A stretch of DNA of 64,000 nt from an uncultured Paracoccaceae bacterium (GCA_947500775.1 CANMTD010000001.1:372001-436000); one strand, 5' to 3'. Counted from the first letter of the stretch, positions 1 through 9,207 are shown. Translations and numbers: made by a program. The notes: generated by a model not told the origin, from the sequence alone.

Positions 1-1001
1 GCTTCGACAAATTCGCCGGGCTGCCGGTCCTGTTTGCCATAGTCGACAAAGAAATCCTCCAGCGGCAGGCTGCGGCGGGTATCGCCGCGCCGCAGATGCA
101 GGGTCGCGCCCAAGGCGATCAGCGCGGGGGGGGCGTCGCCAATGGGCGAGCCATTGGCGATATTGCCGCCGATAGTGGCGGCGTTGCGGACCTGCGTCGA
201 TCCGTAACGGCGGATCATCTGGGCAAAGCCGGGATGATGATCCGCGATCAACTGCCCCAGATCGGTCAGCGTGACCCCCGCCCCGATACGAATTTCGCTA
301 TCGGTCACCGTAATCTCTTTCAGATCGGCGCAGCGGTTCAGAAAGGCAATGGGCGACAGGTCCTGCAACCCTTTGGTCACCCACAACCCCACATCGGTGG
401 CCCCTGCGACCAAAACCCCATCCAGGTGGGCCATGTACCATTCGGCAAGCGCGTCGGCGGTTTCGGGCAGGGCGGCACTTGCGGTCATATCCGCCACCGC
501 ACGCACCGCTGTCAGATCGGACGCAATCCAATCCGGCACCGGTTCACCCGCCGCCGCTTCGGCCGCGCGGATGATCGGGGCATAGCCGGTGCAGCGGCAC
601 AGGTTGCCCGCCAGTTGATCGTCGAAATCGCGCGCGCCGTTCAGATGCGCGGTTGCCATCGACACCACGAAACCGGGGGTGCAGAATCCGCATTGCGATC
701 CGTGGTGGTCGATCATCGCCTGTTGCACCGGGTGCAACTGCCCATCCGGGCCACTGATCCCTTCGACGGTGCGCACGGCCTTGCCCTGAAGCTGCGGCAG
801 AAACAGGATGCAGGCGTTCAGCGCCCGCGCCCCTTGCGCATCGGTGACCATCACCGTGCAGGCGCCGCAATCGCCTTCGTTGCACCCTTCCTTGGTGCCA
901 TGCAGTCCACGATGTTCGCGAAGCCAATCCAGAAAAGTACGCGTGGGCGGTTGATCCTCAAGGCGCACTGTCTCTCCGTTCAGAAGAAACCCGATATCCA
1001 T
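1..1001 (-). CDS. xdhA: Xanthine dehydrogenase small subunit, N-terminal part (cut by window edge)
   Basis: Iron-sulfur/FAD subunit of the molybdenum xanthine dehydrogenase that oxidises hypoxanthine and xanthine to urate in the cytoplasm. Only the first 333 residues are present; the gene runs off the left edge (full XdhA is about 460-490 residues). Residues 1-75 form a plant-type ferredoxin domain with C40-x4-C45-x2-C48. A second [2Fe-2S] domain follows with CGFCTPGF and LCRCTGY, then the start of the FAD-binding domain with GATDVGLWV and GGNIANGSPIGD. The ATG at 1001 (MDIGFLLNGE) fits the family start; an ATG at 1005 is out of frame. xdhB would be expected beyond the edge. It is functionally linked to the purine genes at 57-64 kb, although it is 56 kb away. 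Confidence 0.86.
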   Translation of the reverse strand, partial: MDIGFLLNGETVRLEDQPPTRTFLDWLREHRGLHGTKEGCNEGDCGACTVMVTDAQGARALNACILFLPQLQGKAVRTVEGISGPDGQLHPVQQAMIDHHGSQCGFCTPGFVVSMATAHLNGARDFDDQLAGNLCRCTGYAPIIRAAEAAAGEPVPDWIASDLTAVRAVADMTASAALPETADALAEWYMAHLDGVLVAGATDVGLWVTKGLQDLSPIAFLNRCADLKEITVTDSEIRIGAGVTLTDLGQLIADHHPGFAQMIRRYGSTQVRNAATIGGNIANGSPIGDAPPALIALGATLHLRRGDTRRSLPLEDFFVDYGKQDRQPGEFVE

Positions 1002-1065
1002 TCATTGTCTCGCCGCTTTCTCTTCGTCCAAGCCTTTGCGCAGTAACCCGATGCGGCGTAAAGTT

Positions 1066-1077
1066 AGCTGCGCAGCT
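1066..1077. promoter_or_regulatory. Perfect 12-bp palindrome in the xdhA/VOC divergent spacer
   Basis: AGCTGCGCAGCT is a perfect palindrome 65 bases upstream of the xdhA start codon, in the 205-bp spacer shared with the divergent VOC gene. Its position suits an operator, but no known regulator motif is recognised and a 12-bp palindrome can occur by chance. Confidence 0.3.
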
Positions 1078-1206
1078 TTTGACCGAGACCCACGGTAAGC
1101 GGCAATTCATCCCCTTGGCAAGAATTTCCGCACATTGACCCCGTGCTGATGAAAGACGATGATTTGCGCGGCAATGGCCGCCAGCGGTGCTGAAGGGAAG
1201 TGCAAC

Positions 1207-1572
1207 ATGCGTATTAGGTGCCTACATCATGTGCAATTGGCGATGCCCGAAGGGGCCGAAGATGCGGCGCGGGGTTTTTATGCCGATGTGCTTGGCCTGA
1301 CCGAGGTCACAAAGCCGCCCAAGCTGGCCGCAAAGGGCGGCGCGTGGTTCGCAGCCGGCGAGCTGAAGCTGCATCTGGGGGTGGAAAAAGACTTTCGCCC
1401 CGCCCGAAAGGCGCATCCCGCGATTGAGGTAGAGGACCTTTCCACACTTGCCCAACGCGTGTCAGAGGCGGGTTTCGATGTGCATTGGGATGACGACCTG
1501 CCGGGGTTTGCCCGCTTTTACGCGGCGGACCCCTTTGGCAATCGCCTGGAATTTCTGGAACCGGTCGGTTAG
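1207..1572 (+). CDS. VOC/glyoxalase-family protein
   Basis: A 121-residue single-domain vicinal-oxygen-chelate protein. The paired beta-alpha-beta modules are visible: the opening LHHVQLAMP carries the usual first metal-ligand His, ELKLHLGV a central His, and NRLEFLEP near the C-terminus the usual Glu. The family includes glyoxalase I, dioxygenases and fosfomycin-type resistance proteins, so the substrate cannot be named. An in-frame ATG lies upstream at 1159, but the ATG at 1207 has a purine-rich AAGGGA just upstream and begins directly at the conserved strand. It lies 40 bp before dnaE on the same strand, so co-transcription is possible. Confidence 0.72.
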   Translation: MRIRCLHHVQLAMPEGAEDAARGFYADVLGLTEVTKPPKLAAKGGAWFAAGELKLHLGVEKDFRPARKAHPAIEVEDLSTLAQRVSEAGFDVHWDDDLPGFARFYAADPFGNRLEFLEPVG

Positions 1573-1612
1573 CGCTTTCCCTTGCCCGGACGCCTGAGAT
1601 AGCCTGTCGCGT

Positions 1613-4600
1613 ATGAGCAATGCACCGCGATTCATCCACCTTCGGCTTCACAGTGAATATTCCCTTCTGGAAGGGGCGATCCGGGTCAAGAAACTGCCCG
1701 GCATGTGCGTCGATGCGGGCATGCCCGCGGTCGCGCTGACCGATACCAACAATATGTTCGCGGCGTTGGAGTTTTCCGTGGGCGCCGCTGGCGCCGGGGT
1801 GCAGCCGATTGTCGGGTGCCAGGTCGATCTGGCCAGCGAAACCTCGGCCCCCGGCGACACCGCAGCCCCGCCCGCGCCCCTTGTTCTGCTGGCGCAGAAC
1901 GAACAGGGGTACGAAAACCTGATGAAGCTGAATTCGTGCCTTTATCTGGATAAGGGCGGCGCGCTGCCGCAGGTGACGCTGGATGAATTCGCGCAATACA
2001 GTGACGGGCTGATCTGCCTCAGCGGCGGGCCGGATGGCCCCGTGGGGCGGCTGTTGCAGGCCGGTCAGCGGCCCAAGGCCGAGGCGCTGATGACCCGGTT
2101 GGCGCAGATTTACCCCGGGCGCCTTTATGTCGAACTGCAACGCCACCCGGGCGAGGATGGGCTGCCACAGGCCGAACGGCTGACCGAACGCGGCCATGTG
2201 GAAATGGCCTATGCGATGGACCTGCCGCTGGTCGCGACCAATGACGTCTATTTTCCCAAGGCCGATATGTACGAGGCGCATGATGCGCTGATCTGCATTG
2301 CCGAAGGCGCCTATGTCGATCAACAGGACCCCCGCCGCAAACTGACCCCGCAGCATTATTTCAAATCGCCCGAGGAAATGGCGACGCTGTTCGCCGATCT
2401 GCCCGAGGCGCTGGAAAATACGGTCGAGATCGCCAAACGCTGCGCCTTTGCCACCTATCGCCGCGATCCCATCCTGCCGAAATTCGCCGATGACGAGGTC
2501 GAGGAGTTGCGCCGTCAGGCGGCCGAGGGGCTGAAGGAACGGCTGAAGGTCATTCCCCATGCCGCCAGCGTTGAGGACTATGAAAAACGGCTGGAATTCG
2601 AACTGGGCATTATCGAGGGTATGGGCTTTCCCGGCTATTTCCTGATCGTTGCCGATTTCATCAAATGGGCCAAGGACAACGATATCCCGGTGGGGCCGGG
2701 GCGGGGGTCGGGCGCGGGGTCGCTGGTGGCCTATGCGCTGACCATCACCGACCTTGATCCGCTGCGCTATAGCCTGCTGTTCGAACGGTTCCTGAACCCC
2801 GAACGGGTATCGATGCCCGACTTCGACATCGATTTCTGCATGGACCGCCGCGAAGAGGTGATCCGCTATGTTCAGGAAAAATACGGCCGCGACAAGGTGG
2901 GGCAGATCATCACCTTCGGCGCGCTGCTGTCCAAGGCCGCGGTGCGCGATATCGGGCGGGTTTTGCAGATGCCCTATGGGCAGGTCGACCGCCTGTCGAA
3001 ACTGATCCCGGTCGAAGGGGTCAAGCCGGTGTCGATCGCACAGGCGCTGGTCGACGAACCCCGCCTGCGCGAAGAGGCCCGCAACGAAGAGGTCGTGGAC
3101 CGCCTGCTGACATACGGCCAGCAGGTCGAGGGGCTGTTGCGCAACGCCTCGACCCACGCTGCCGGGGTGGTGATCGGCGACCGGCCGCTGGATGCGCTGG
3201 TGCCGCTGTATCAGGACCCGCGCTCGGACATGCCCGCGACCCAGTTCAACATGAAATGGGTGGAACAGGCCGGGCTGGTGAAATTCGACTTTCTGGGCCT
3301 GAAAACCCTGACCGTGATTCAGGGCGCGGTGGATTTCCTGAAACAGCGCGGGATTGAGATCGACATCGGGCTGATCCCGCTGGACGACAAACCAACCTAC
3401 GATCTGTATGCCAGCGCGAAAACGGTCGCCGTGTTCCAGGTGGAAAGCTCGGGCATGATGGATGCCCTGCGCCAGATGAAACCCACCTGTATCGAGGATA
3501 TCGTGGCCTTGGTGGCGCTCTATCGTCCGGGCCCGATGGAGAATATTCCGACCTATTGCAAGGTCAAGAACGGGTTGATGGAACGCGAATCCGTTCACCC
3601 GCTGATCGATCATATCCTTGAGGAAACCCAAGGCATCATCGTCTATCAGGAACAGGTGATGCAGATCGCGCAGGTCATGGCGAACTACAGCCTTGGTGGC
3701 GCCGACCTGCTGCGCCGCGCGATGGGTAAGAAGATCAAAGAGGCGATGGACGCCGAACGCCCGAAATTCGAAAAGGGCGCCGCCGAAAACGGGGTCGATA
3801 AAAAGAAAGCCAGCGAGGTGTTCGACCTGCTGGAAAAATTCGCCAACTACGGGTTCAACAAATCCCACGCCGCCGCCTATGCGGTGGTCAGCTATCAGAC
3901 CGGGTGGCTGAAGGCGAATTACCCGGTGGAATTCATGGCCTCGGTCATGAATTGCGATATCCACCTGACCGACAAGCTGAACACCTATGCCGAAGAGGTG
4001 CGCCGCGGGCTGCAGATTGAAATCGTCCCACCCTGCGTCAACCGTTCGCAACCGACGTTCAGCGTGGCGGACGGCAAACTGGTTTACGGGCTGGGCGCGC
4101 TGAAAAACGTGGGCGCCGATGCGATGCGGCTGGTCACCGAAGGCCGGGATGGCAAACCCTTTGCGACGCTGTTCGATCTGGCCCGCCGGGTGGATCTGAA
4201 ACGGGTGGGCAAACGCCCGCTGGAAATGCTGGCGCGGTCTGGCGCGTTCGACCAGCTGGACCCGAACCGCCGCCGGGTGTTCGAAAGCCTGGATGCGCTG
4301 GTGGGATATTCCGCGGCAATCCACGAACAGCGCGCGTCGGATCAGGTGTCGCTGTTTGGCGAGGCGGGCGATGACCTGCCCGAACCGCGGCTGAGCCCCG
4401 TGGCCGACTGGCTGGCCAATGAAAAGCTGGCCGAAGAGCATAAGGCCATCGGGTTCTACCTGTCGGGCCATCCGTTGGACGACTATATGGCCGCGCTGAA
4501 ACGCATGAAGGTGATGACGCTTGAGGAACTCAGCGGGCGGGTTCAGAACGGCCCGCTGATCGCCAAACTGGCCGGGTCCGTCGCCGGACGGCAGGAACGC

Positions 4601-5059
4601 AAATCGGCCCGCGGCAACCGCTTTGCCTTTGCGCAGCTGTCCGACCCGACGGGCCTGTATGAGGTCACCCTGTTTTCGGACGTGCTGGAGGCATCGCGCG
4701 ATTTTCTGGAAACCGGGGCGAACGTTGTGCTGTCGGTCGAGGCGACCTTTGAAAGCGAACAGCTGAAACTGCTGGCGCGCGGGGTGCAGCCGATCGACGG
4801 CGTGGTCGAGGATGCCGGGTCCAGCGGATTGAAGGTGTTCCTTGACCGGGCCGAAGCGGTGGCCGCCGTCGCCGGCGTTCTGGAACGCGCCAAGGGCGAA
4901 GGCAAGCTGCGCGGTCACGGGCCGGTTCAGTTCTGCCTGATGGACCCGGCCCTGCCCGGCGAGGTCGACATCGCCCTGCCCGAAGATTTTCCGGTGAACC
5001 CGCAAATCCGCGGCGCGATCAAATCGCTGCCGGGTGTGTTGCAGGTGGAAGATATCTGA
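1613..5059 (+). CDS. dnaE: DNA polymerase III alpha subunit
   Basis: Catalytic subunit of the replicative DNA polymerase, 1148 residues, close to the usual DnaE length. The N-terminal PHP domain begins with HLRLHSEYSLLEGA (residues 9-22). The polymerase palm carries PDFDID with catalytic Asp403 and Asp405 and the third acidic residue Asp559 in KFDFLGLKT. An internal clamp-binding motif QVSLF lies at 911-915, followed by an OB-fold region (about 980-1060). This is the DnaE1 class and not the DnaE2 (ImuC) lesion-bypass form, which usually sits beside imuA/imuB; neither is present. The gene is complete and intact. Confidence 0.97.
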   Translation: MSNAPRFIHLRLHSEYSLLEGAIRVKKLPGMCVDAGMPAVALTDTNNMFAALEFSVGAAGAGVQPIVGCQVDLASETSAPGDTAAPPAPLVLLAQNEQGYENLMKLNSCLYLDKGGALPQVTLDEFAQYSDGLICLSGGPDGPVGRLLQAGQRPKAEALMTRLAQIYPGRLYVELQRHPGEDGLPQAERLTERGHVEMAYAMDLPLVATNDVYFPKADMYEAHDALICIAEGAYVDQQDPRRKLTPQHYFKSPEEMATLFADLPEALENTVEIAKRCAFATYRRDPILPKFADDEVEELRRQAAEGLKERLKVIPHAASVEDYEKRLEFELGIIEGMGFPGYFLIVADFIKWAKDNDIPVGPGRGSGAGSLVAYALTITDLDPLRYSLLFERFLNPERVSMPDFDIDFCMDRREEVIRYVQEKYGRDKVGQIITFGALLSKAAVRDIGRVLQMPYGQVDRLSKLIPVEGVKPVSIAQALVDEPRLREEARNEEVVDRLLTYGQQVEGLLRNASTHAAGVVIGDRPLDALVPLYQDPRSDMPATQFNMKWVEQAGLVKFDFLGLKTLTVIQGAVDFLKQRGIEIDIGLIPLDDKPTYDLYASAKTVAVFQVESSGMMDALRQMKPTCIEDIVALVALYRPGPMENIPTYCKVKNGLMERESVHPLIDHILEETQGIIVYQEQVMQIAQVMANYSLGGADLLRRAMGKKIKEAMDAERPKFEKGAAENGVDKKKASEVFDLLEKFANYGFNKSHAAAYAVVSYQTGWLKANYPVEFMASVMNCDIHLTDKLNTYAEEVRRGLQIEIVPPCVNRSQPTFSVADGKLVYGLGALKNVGADAMRLVTEGRDGKPFATLFDLARRVDLKRVGKRPLEMLARSGAFDQLDPNRRRVFESLDALVGYSAAIHEQRASDQVSLFGEAGDDLPEPRLSPVADWLANEKLAEEHKAIGFYLSGHPLDDYMAALKRMKVMTLEELSGRVQNGPLIAKLAGSVAGRQERKSARGNRFAFAQLSDPTGLYEVTLFSDVLEASRDFLETGANVVLSVEATFESEQLKLLARGVQPIDGVVEDAGSSGLKVFLDRAEAVAAVAGVLERAKGEGKLRGHGPVQFCLMDPALPGEVDIALPEDFPVNPQIRGAIKSLPGVLQVEDI

Positions 5060-5085
5060 TCTTTTCCCGCAAAAAGCCTGTGACC

Positions 5086-5107
5086 GAAGGCGCGAAAAAT
5101 CGCCTTC
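5086..5107 (+). terminator. Hairpin downstream of dnaE
   Basis: GAAGGCG (5086-5092) pairs with CGCCTTC (5101-5107) across an 8-base A-rich loop, 27 bases after the dnaE stop. There is no U-tract, so this is a weak or Rho-assisted terminator candidate. Confidence 0.4.
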
Positions 5108-5174
5108 CGAGAGTGACTTAGACCAATTTTCCCAACCGGTCCGAAGACATTGTTTCCGGCGTTTGGGTCGTAAT

Positions 5175-5190
5175 TTTATTGCCCAATAAA
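5175..5190. promoter_or_regulatory. Inverted repeat TTTATTG-CC-CAATAAA
   Basis: Perfect 7-bp arms separated by two bases, in the AT-richer spacer between dnaE and the 51-residue ORF and 131 bp upstream of that ORF. It looks like an operator-type element; no regulator can be assigned. Apart from this and the hairpin at 5086, the 261-bp spacer holds nothing recognisable. Confidence 0.3.
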
Positions 5191-5320
5191 GGCAGTGAAA
5201 CGCATTTTCGTTAAAGAACTGCCCGGATATGGACGATAGATTGTCTTTTGTCGTTCAAATTTTCGCCTTATTTTCCGGATCATTTCGCCACACTGTAAAA
5301 CGGAAGCGAGAGGACAATGT

Positions 5321-5476
5321 ATGAGTGAGGCTACCGGCGTTTATCGTATGAAGCATGCTAACGGGATGGAGTTTGCCTTCATCGACAAGGGGGTGGGAAA
5401 GCCCATTGGCATTCCACGCGACCAGTATGAAGCCAAAGGCTATCAGCCCAAATATGATAGCCTTCCCGAGAAATAA
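5321..5476 (+). CDS. Small hypothetical protein (51 residues)
   Basis: A short ORF beginning MSEATGVYRMKHANGMEF and ending in LPEK. It is preceded by the good Shine-Dalgarno GAGAGGA seven to eight bases before the ATG. The product is hydrophilic, has no signal peptide or membrane segment and is rich in Gly, Lys and Tyr; it resembles no family I can name. It stands alone in a low-density region and ends 83 bp before a strong hairpin that could terminate it. The ribosome-binding site and protein-like composition support a real gene; function unknown. Confidence 0.6.
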   Translation: MSEATGVYRMKHANGMEFAFIDKGVGKPIGIPRDQYEAKGYQPKYDSLPEK

Positions 5477-5559
5477 GCCTCCTATGCATTGGGAAACACG
5501 TTGGTCCCGGATAGGTGTCTCAGAACCAACGCGTTGATCCAAAGTTCTTAGAAGGTTTA

Positions 5560-5590
5560 CCCGGTCATCTGTGTGGAGCAGATGACCGGG
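5560..5590. terminator. Strong bidirectional hairpin between convergent genes
   Basis: CCCGGTCATCTG (5560-5571) and CAGATGACCGGG (5579-5590) form a perfect 12-bp stem with a 7-base loop. It lies between the 51-residue ORF on the plus strand and the roadblock gene on the minus strand, so it can serve both. Neither side has a classic U-tract immediately after the stem. Confidence 0.65.
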
Positions 5591-5603
5591 AACTGTAAAA
5601 AAA

Positions 5604-5960
5604 TTACATCTTGATGCCGGTTTCGACATCCTTAACCGCCAGACGCGCCATTCCCAGGTTGGACTTTTTACGGTCAAGGGCGACATAGACGAAAACGTCG
5701 GAATTAGACGCCAGAGGGCGGATCAGGTGATATTGGCTGCCCAGCGAAATCAGGACGTCTTCGATGTGGTCCTTCAGCCCCAGCGCTTTCATTGCGGCAT
5801 TCTTTGCGCGGACAACTTCCATGTTGGCAGCGCCCGCTGTCTCAAGGTCAAGTGTACCGTTGCCAGCTTCCGAAGCCAGCATCAGGCCAGAGTCGCTGTC
5901 GACGAGGCACCCGCCGATAAATCCCTCGATGTCATTCAGTTTCGAGATATCAATGCTCAT
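5604..5960 (-). CDS. Roadblock/LC7-domain protein
   Basis: A 118-residue single-domain protein of the roadblock/LC7 (LAMTOR-like) superfamily. The opening LNDIEGFIGGCLVDSDSGLML and the later SQYHLIRPL...DVFVYVALDR strands match the family fold, which forms dimers that often act as partner or GAP of small Ras-like (MglA-type) GTPases. No GTPase gene is adjacent, so this is an orphan; the nearest gene upstream on the same strand is slyX, 360 bp away. Chemotaxis-like or polarity roles known for MglB are only analogy here. Cytoplasmic, with no signal peptide. The start has a purine-rich GGAAA upstream. Confidence 0.75.
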   Translation of the reverse strand: MSIDISKLNDIEGFIGGCLVDSDSGLMLASEAGNGTLDLETAGAANMEVVRAKNAAMKALGLKDHIEDVLISLGSQYHLIRPLASNSDVFVYVALDRKKSNLGMARLAVKDVETGIKM

Positions 5961-6320
5961 TGTTCACGTTTCCATATAGGTGTCAGGAACTTTGGAATGC
6001 TCCTGTGATGAGACATAATTCGGGCAGGATCATCCGGAATGTAGGGAAATTAAGGACAGTCGAAATTTTTAGATAATACTGTAAGTTGTTGTTTTATAAA
6101 AAATTTACTGTTTTTTGAGGAGATCAATTGTGTCAATTTCGACATAATTGCGTGGATATTGACACATTTATTGGACACTTCAAGCGATTCAACGGCACCG
6201 CCACAAGTCGGTATTTCGAGGCCAATTCCGGTCTGGCGTGGCGTTTTTCAAAGACAGCTGGCGGGGCTGAGTTGACCCCTTCGGGAAGGCGTATCTGGCG
6301 GCCCTTTCAGGAATGGGCGC
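5961..6320. other. 360-bp AT-richer intergenic stretch
   Basis: Between the roadblock start codon and the end of slyX. The part from about 6040 to 6170 is markedly AT-richer than the rest of the window and contains the inverted repeat at 6129-6166. I find no tRNA-like clover-leaf sequence. A TTG-initiated frame beginning at 6128 behind AGGAG is discussed under rejected items. It probably carries the promoter of the roadblock gene, but no clean -35/-10 pair could be assigned. Confidence 0.5.
6129..6166. promoter_or_regulatory. Inverted repeat TGTGTCAAT-N20-ATTGACACA
   Basis: Perfect 9-bp arms (6129-6137 and 6158-6166) separated by 20 bases in the AT-rich spacer upstream of the roadblock gene. 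Arm centres are 29 bp apart, close to three helical turns. Each arm also contains TTGACA on one strand, so it could equally be two back-to-back -35 elements. Operator identity unknown. Confidence 0.4.
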
Positions 6321-6527
6321 TTACCAGTGCGGCGGTTTCTGATCGGCCAGCGGGACGGTGCCGCCTTCGGACAGTTCGCGTTCAGCTTCGCGTTCCATCA
6401 GCATGCGCACGCGATTGGTCAGCAGGGCGATCTCATTCGCCTGCCCGGCCGTGATATCCGACAGATCCTCGACCGTCGCGGTCAGATGCGCGATGCGTTC
6501 TTCCAGTTTGATATAGCGATCATCCAC
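6321..6527 (-). CDS. slyX: SlyX family protein
   Basis: A 68-residue protein beginning [17 protein letters not shown], with a heptad-patterned coiled coil (about residues 8-45) and the conserved tail [11 protein letters not shown] that identifies SlyX. Molecular function is unknown for the whole family; it is named for a location beside slyD in enterics. The GTG at 6527 is chosen because GGGGA lies seven bases upstream and the alignment to SlyX starts here; longer upstream frames are implausible. Divergent from hisS with a 104-bp spacer. Confidence 0.8.
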   Translation of the reverse strand: MDDRYIKLEERIAHLTATVEDLSDITAGQANEIALLTNRVRMLMEREAERELSEGGTVPLADQKPPHW

Positions 6528-6631
6528 AATATTATCCCCGCTTGTCTGGGTTCTGGCCCGGGCGCTGCCTTGCCCCCCGGCCCCCCATCCGCTATGCCGC
6601 CCGCGAACCCAATGCAAGGGATAAGGTTCCG

Positions 6632-8098
6632 ATGGCCAAGGATAAGAAACCCCGGCGCCCCAAGGCGGAAACGCCCAAAGGCTTTCGTGACTATTTCGGT
6701 GCGGATGTAACTGAACGCAAGGCGATGCTGGATGCCATCGCAGGTGTGTATCATCGCTATGGGTTTGACCCGCTGGAAACCTCGGCTGTGGAAACGGTCG
6801 AGGCGCTGGGGAAATTCCTGCCCGATGTGGACCGCCCGAACGAAGGCGTGTTTGCATGGCAGGAAGAAGACGACTGGTTAGCGCTGCGCTATGACCTGAC
6901 GGCGCCGCTGGCGCGGGTCGCGGCGCAGTACCGCAACGATCTGCCCAGCCCGTACCGGCGGTTCGCCATGGGGCCGGTCTGGCGCAACGAAAAACCGGGG
7001 CCGGGGCGGTTCCGCCAGTTTTATCAATGCGATGCGGATACGGTCGGCAGCGGATCGGTTGCCGCCGACGCCGAGATTTGCGCCATGCTGGCCGACACGC
7101 TGGAGGCCGTGGGCATTCCGCGCGGCGATTACATCGTGCGGGTGAACAACCGCAAGGTTCTGAACGGCGTGCTGGAAACCATGGGCCTGACCGAAGGCAC
7201 CCAGCGCGACGCGGTTCTGCGCACCATCGACAAATTCGACAAGGTGGGTGCGGCCGGCGTGCGCGAGCTGCTGGGCAAGGGGCGGCTGGACGCCTCGGGC
7301 GCCTATATCGACGGGGTGGGGCTGAGCGACGCACAGGCCGAACCCGTGATCGCCTTTCTGACCTCCAAGGCGGCAACTGCCGCCGAAACCCTGACCAACC
7401 TGCGCCAGGCCGTGGGGGCGTCAACCATCGGCGCCGAAGGTGTGGCCGAGCTGGAACAGATTGCGGCCCTGCTGGCGGCCCAAGGCTATGGCCCTGACCG
7501 CATCGATATCGACCCTTCGGTCGTGCGCGGCCTTGGGTATTACACCGGCCCGGTGTTCGAGGCCGAGCTGACCTTTGAAATCCTTGACGACAAGGGCCGC
7601 AAGCGCCAGTTTGGATCGGTCGCCGGGGGCGGGCGCTATGACGATCTGGTCAAACGCTTCACCGGACAGGCGGTGCCTGCGACCGGCGTGTCGATCGGGG
7701 TGGATCGCCTGTTGGCCGCCCTGCGCGAAAAGGGCCGTATCGGGGGCGATACTTTGGGGCCTGTCGTGGTGACGGTGATGGATCGCGACCGCATGGCCGA
7801 TTATCAGACCATGGTGGCCGAACTGCGCAACGCGGGCATCCGGGCCGAGGTTTATCTGGGCAACCCCAAGAATTTCGGCAACCAGTTGAAATATGCCGAC
7901 AAGCGCAACTCGCCCGTCGCCGTGATCGAAGGCGGGGACGAGAAAGAGCGCGGCGTGCTGCAGATCAAGGATCTGATCCTTGGCGCCAAGCTTGCCGAAA
8001 ACGCCACGCTTGAGGAATGGAAAGAACGGCCCAGCCAGTTCGAGGTGCCCCGCGATCAGCTGGTGGATGCCGTGCGCCGCATTCTGGACGAGGGCTGA
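6632..8098 (+). CDS. hisS: Histidyl-tRNA synthetase
   Basis: Charges tRNA-His in the cytoplasm; 488 residues, longer than the enteric enzyme (about 424) but normal for alphaproteobacteria. Class II motif 2 is seen at about residues 114-134 ([21 protein letters not shown], given in part: core R-N-E and FRQF), and the histidine-binding loop LGYYTG at 301-306. A C-terminal anticodon-binding domain runs from about 390. The ATG at 6632 follows ATAAGG at a good distance; the frame extends further upstream but that part is non-homologous. First gene of hisS-hisZ-hisG; hisZ starts two bases after its stop. Confidence 0.95.
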   Translation: MAKDKKPRRPKAETPKGFRDYFGADVTERKAMLDAIAGVYHRYGFDPLETSAVETVEALGKFLPDVDRPNEGVFAWQEEDDWLALRYDLTAPLARVAAQYRNDLPSPYRRFAMGPVWRNEKPGPGRFRQFYQCDADTVGSGSVAADAEICAMLADTLEAVGIPRGDYIVRVNNRKVLNGVLETMGLTEGTQRDAVLRTIDKFDKVGAAGVRELLGKGRLDASGAYIDGVGLSDAQAEPVIAFLTSKAATAAETLTNLRQAVGASTIGAEGVAELEQIAALLAAQGYGPDRIDIDPSVVRGLGYYTGPVFEAELTFEILDDKGRKRQFGSVAGGGRYDDLVKRFTGQAVPATGVSIGVDRLLAALREKGRIGGDTLGPVVVTVMDRDRMADYQTMVAELRNAGIRAEVYLGNPKNFGNQLKYADKRNSPVAVIEGGDEKERGVLQIKDLILGAKLAENATLEEWKERPSQFEVPRDQLVDAVRRILDEG

Positions 8099-8100
8099 TC

Positions 8101-9207
8101 ATGGCCGCCAAAACCGATATTCGGGCGCAGGCCGCGCGGTTGCAGGCCTATTTCACCGGGGCGGGCGCCACCGTGGTCGAGGCTGATATCCTGCAACCGG
8201 CCGAGGTTCTGCTGGACCTTTACGGCGAAGACATCCGGTCGCGCGCCTATGTGACCATCGATCCGCTGCACGGCGAAATGATGCTGCGGCCCGATTTCAC
8301 GGTGCCCGTGGTGCGGATGCATATGGACAGCGGCGCCACGCCTGCGCGCTATGCCTATGCGGGCGAGGTGTTTCGCAAACAGGAACACGAAGGTGGCCGC
8401 GCCAGCGAATATCTGCAGGTGGGCTATGAACTCTTCGACGGGGCCGATGCGGCCGCGTCGGATGCCGAGGTCTATGCGCTGTTTGCCGAGGTTCTGTCGC
8501 CCCTGGGGTTGCGTGCGGCCACCGGCGATATCGGGATTCTGATCGCGGCGGTCGAAGGGCTGGCCACCACCGACCGGCGCAAGGCCGCGCTGAAACGGCA
8601 CCTGTGGCGCCCCCGGCGGTTCCGCGCGTTGCTGGACCGGTTCGGCGGACGCTCGGCGGTGCCCGACACCCGGCGCGAACTGTTGAAACAGGTGGCGGCC
8701 AAAGGGGCGGATGCCCTGTTGCAGGACGCAGGCCCCGAGATCGGATTGCGCAGCCGCGCCGAGGTTGCAGCCCGGATCGAGGCACTGCAGGCCGACGCCG
8801 CCGAACCCCCGATCAGCGCCTCCGAGGTCGAAATTCTGGATCACATCCTTGGTCTGCGCGAAACCTGCCCCAACGCGCTGGAAAACCTGCGCGATATTGC
8901 GGTGGACCTGCCGGCGATTGCCGATGCGGTGCAGCGGATGGAACGGCGCATGGTGGCGCTGTCGGATCAGGGGATCGACGTGGACGCGCTGGATTTCGAG
9001 GCCAGCTATGGTCGGACCAACATGGAATATTACGACGGTTTCGTCTTCGGATTTTATGCCGAAGACCGGCCCGATCTGCCCGCTGTGGCCAGCGGCGGGC
9101 GCTATGACGCGCTGACGCGGGTGCTGGGGCAGGGACGGTCGATCCCGGCGGTGGGCGGGGTCATCCGCCCCGAACTGGTGCTGATGCTGACGGAGGCCGC
9201 GACATGA
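8101..9207 (+). CDS. hisZ: ATP phosphoribosyltransferase regulatory subunit
   Basis: A catalytically inactive HisRS paralogue (368 residues) that binds the short form of HisG and makes the octameric enzyme active and histidine-sensitive. The class II fold is visible: MMLRPDFTVPVVRMH and YAGEVFRKQEHEGG (motif 2-like), then the histidine-site relic SYGRTNMEYYDGFVF; there is no anticodon-binding domain. It starts two bases after hisS and overlaps hisG by four bases (ATGA), implying translational coupling and balanced subunit supply. The HisS-HisZ tandem is a duplication pair. Confidence 0.93.
   Translation: MAAKTDIRAQAARLQAYFTGAGATVVEADILQPAEVLLDLYGEDIRSRAYVTIDPLHGEMMLRPDFTVPVVRMHMDSGATPARYAYAGEVFRKQEHEGGRASEYLQVGYELFDGADAAASDAEVYALFAEVLSPLGLRAATGDIGILIAAVEGLATTDRRKAALKRHLWRPRRFRALLDRFGGRSAVPDTRRELLKQVAAKGADALLQDAGPEIGLRSRAEVAARIEALQADAAEPPISASEVEILDHILGLRETCPNALENLRDIAVDLPAIADAVQRMERRMVALSDQGIDVDALDFEASYGRTNMEYYDGFVFGFYAEDRPDLPAVASGGRYDALTRVLGQGRSIPAVGGVIRPELVLMLTEAAT

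Noticed and set aside
1307-5005. A 1232-codon open frame on the minus strand across dnaE
   Set aside because: It mirrors dnaE codon positions, has low-complexity His/Gln/Arg-rich sequence and no recognisable domain. In GC-rich DNA with strong third-position bias the antisense frame seldom meets stops.
6128-6454. TTG-initiated 108-codon frame with an ideal AGGAG upstream
   Set aside because: The ribosome-site match is attractive, but the frame runs 134 bp into slyX on the opposite strand, has no recognisable family and overlaps an inverted repeat. Kept only as a faint possibility.
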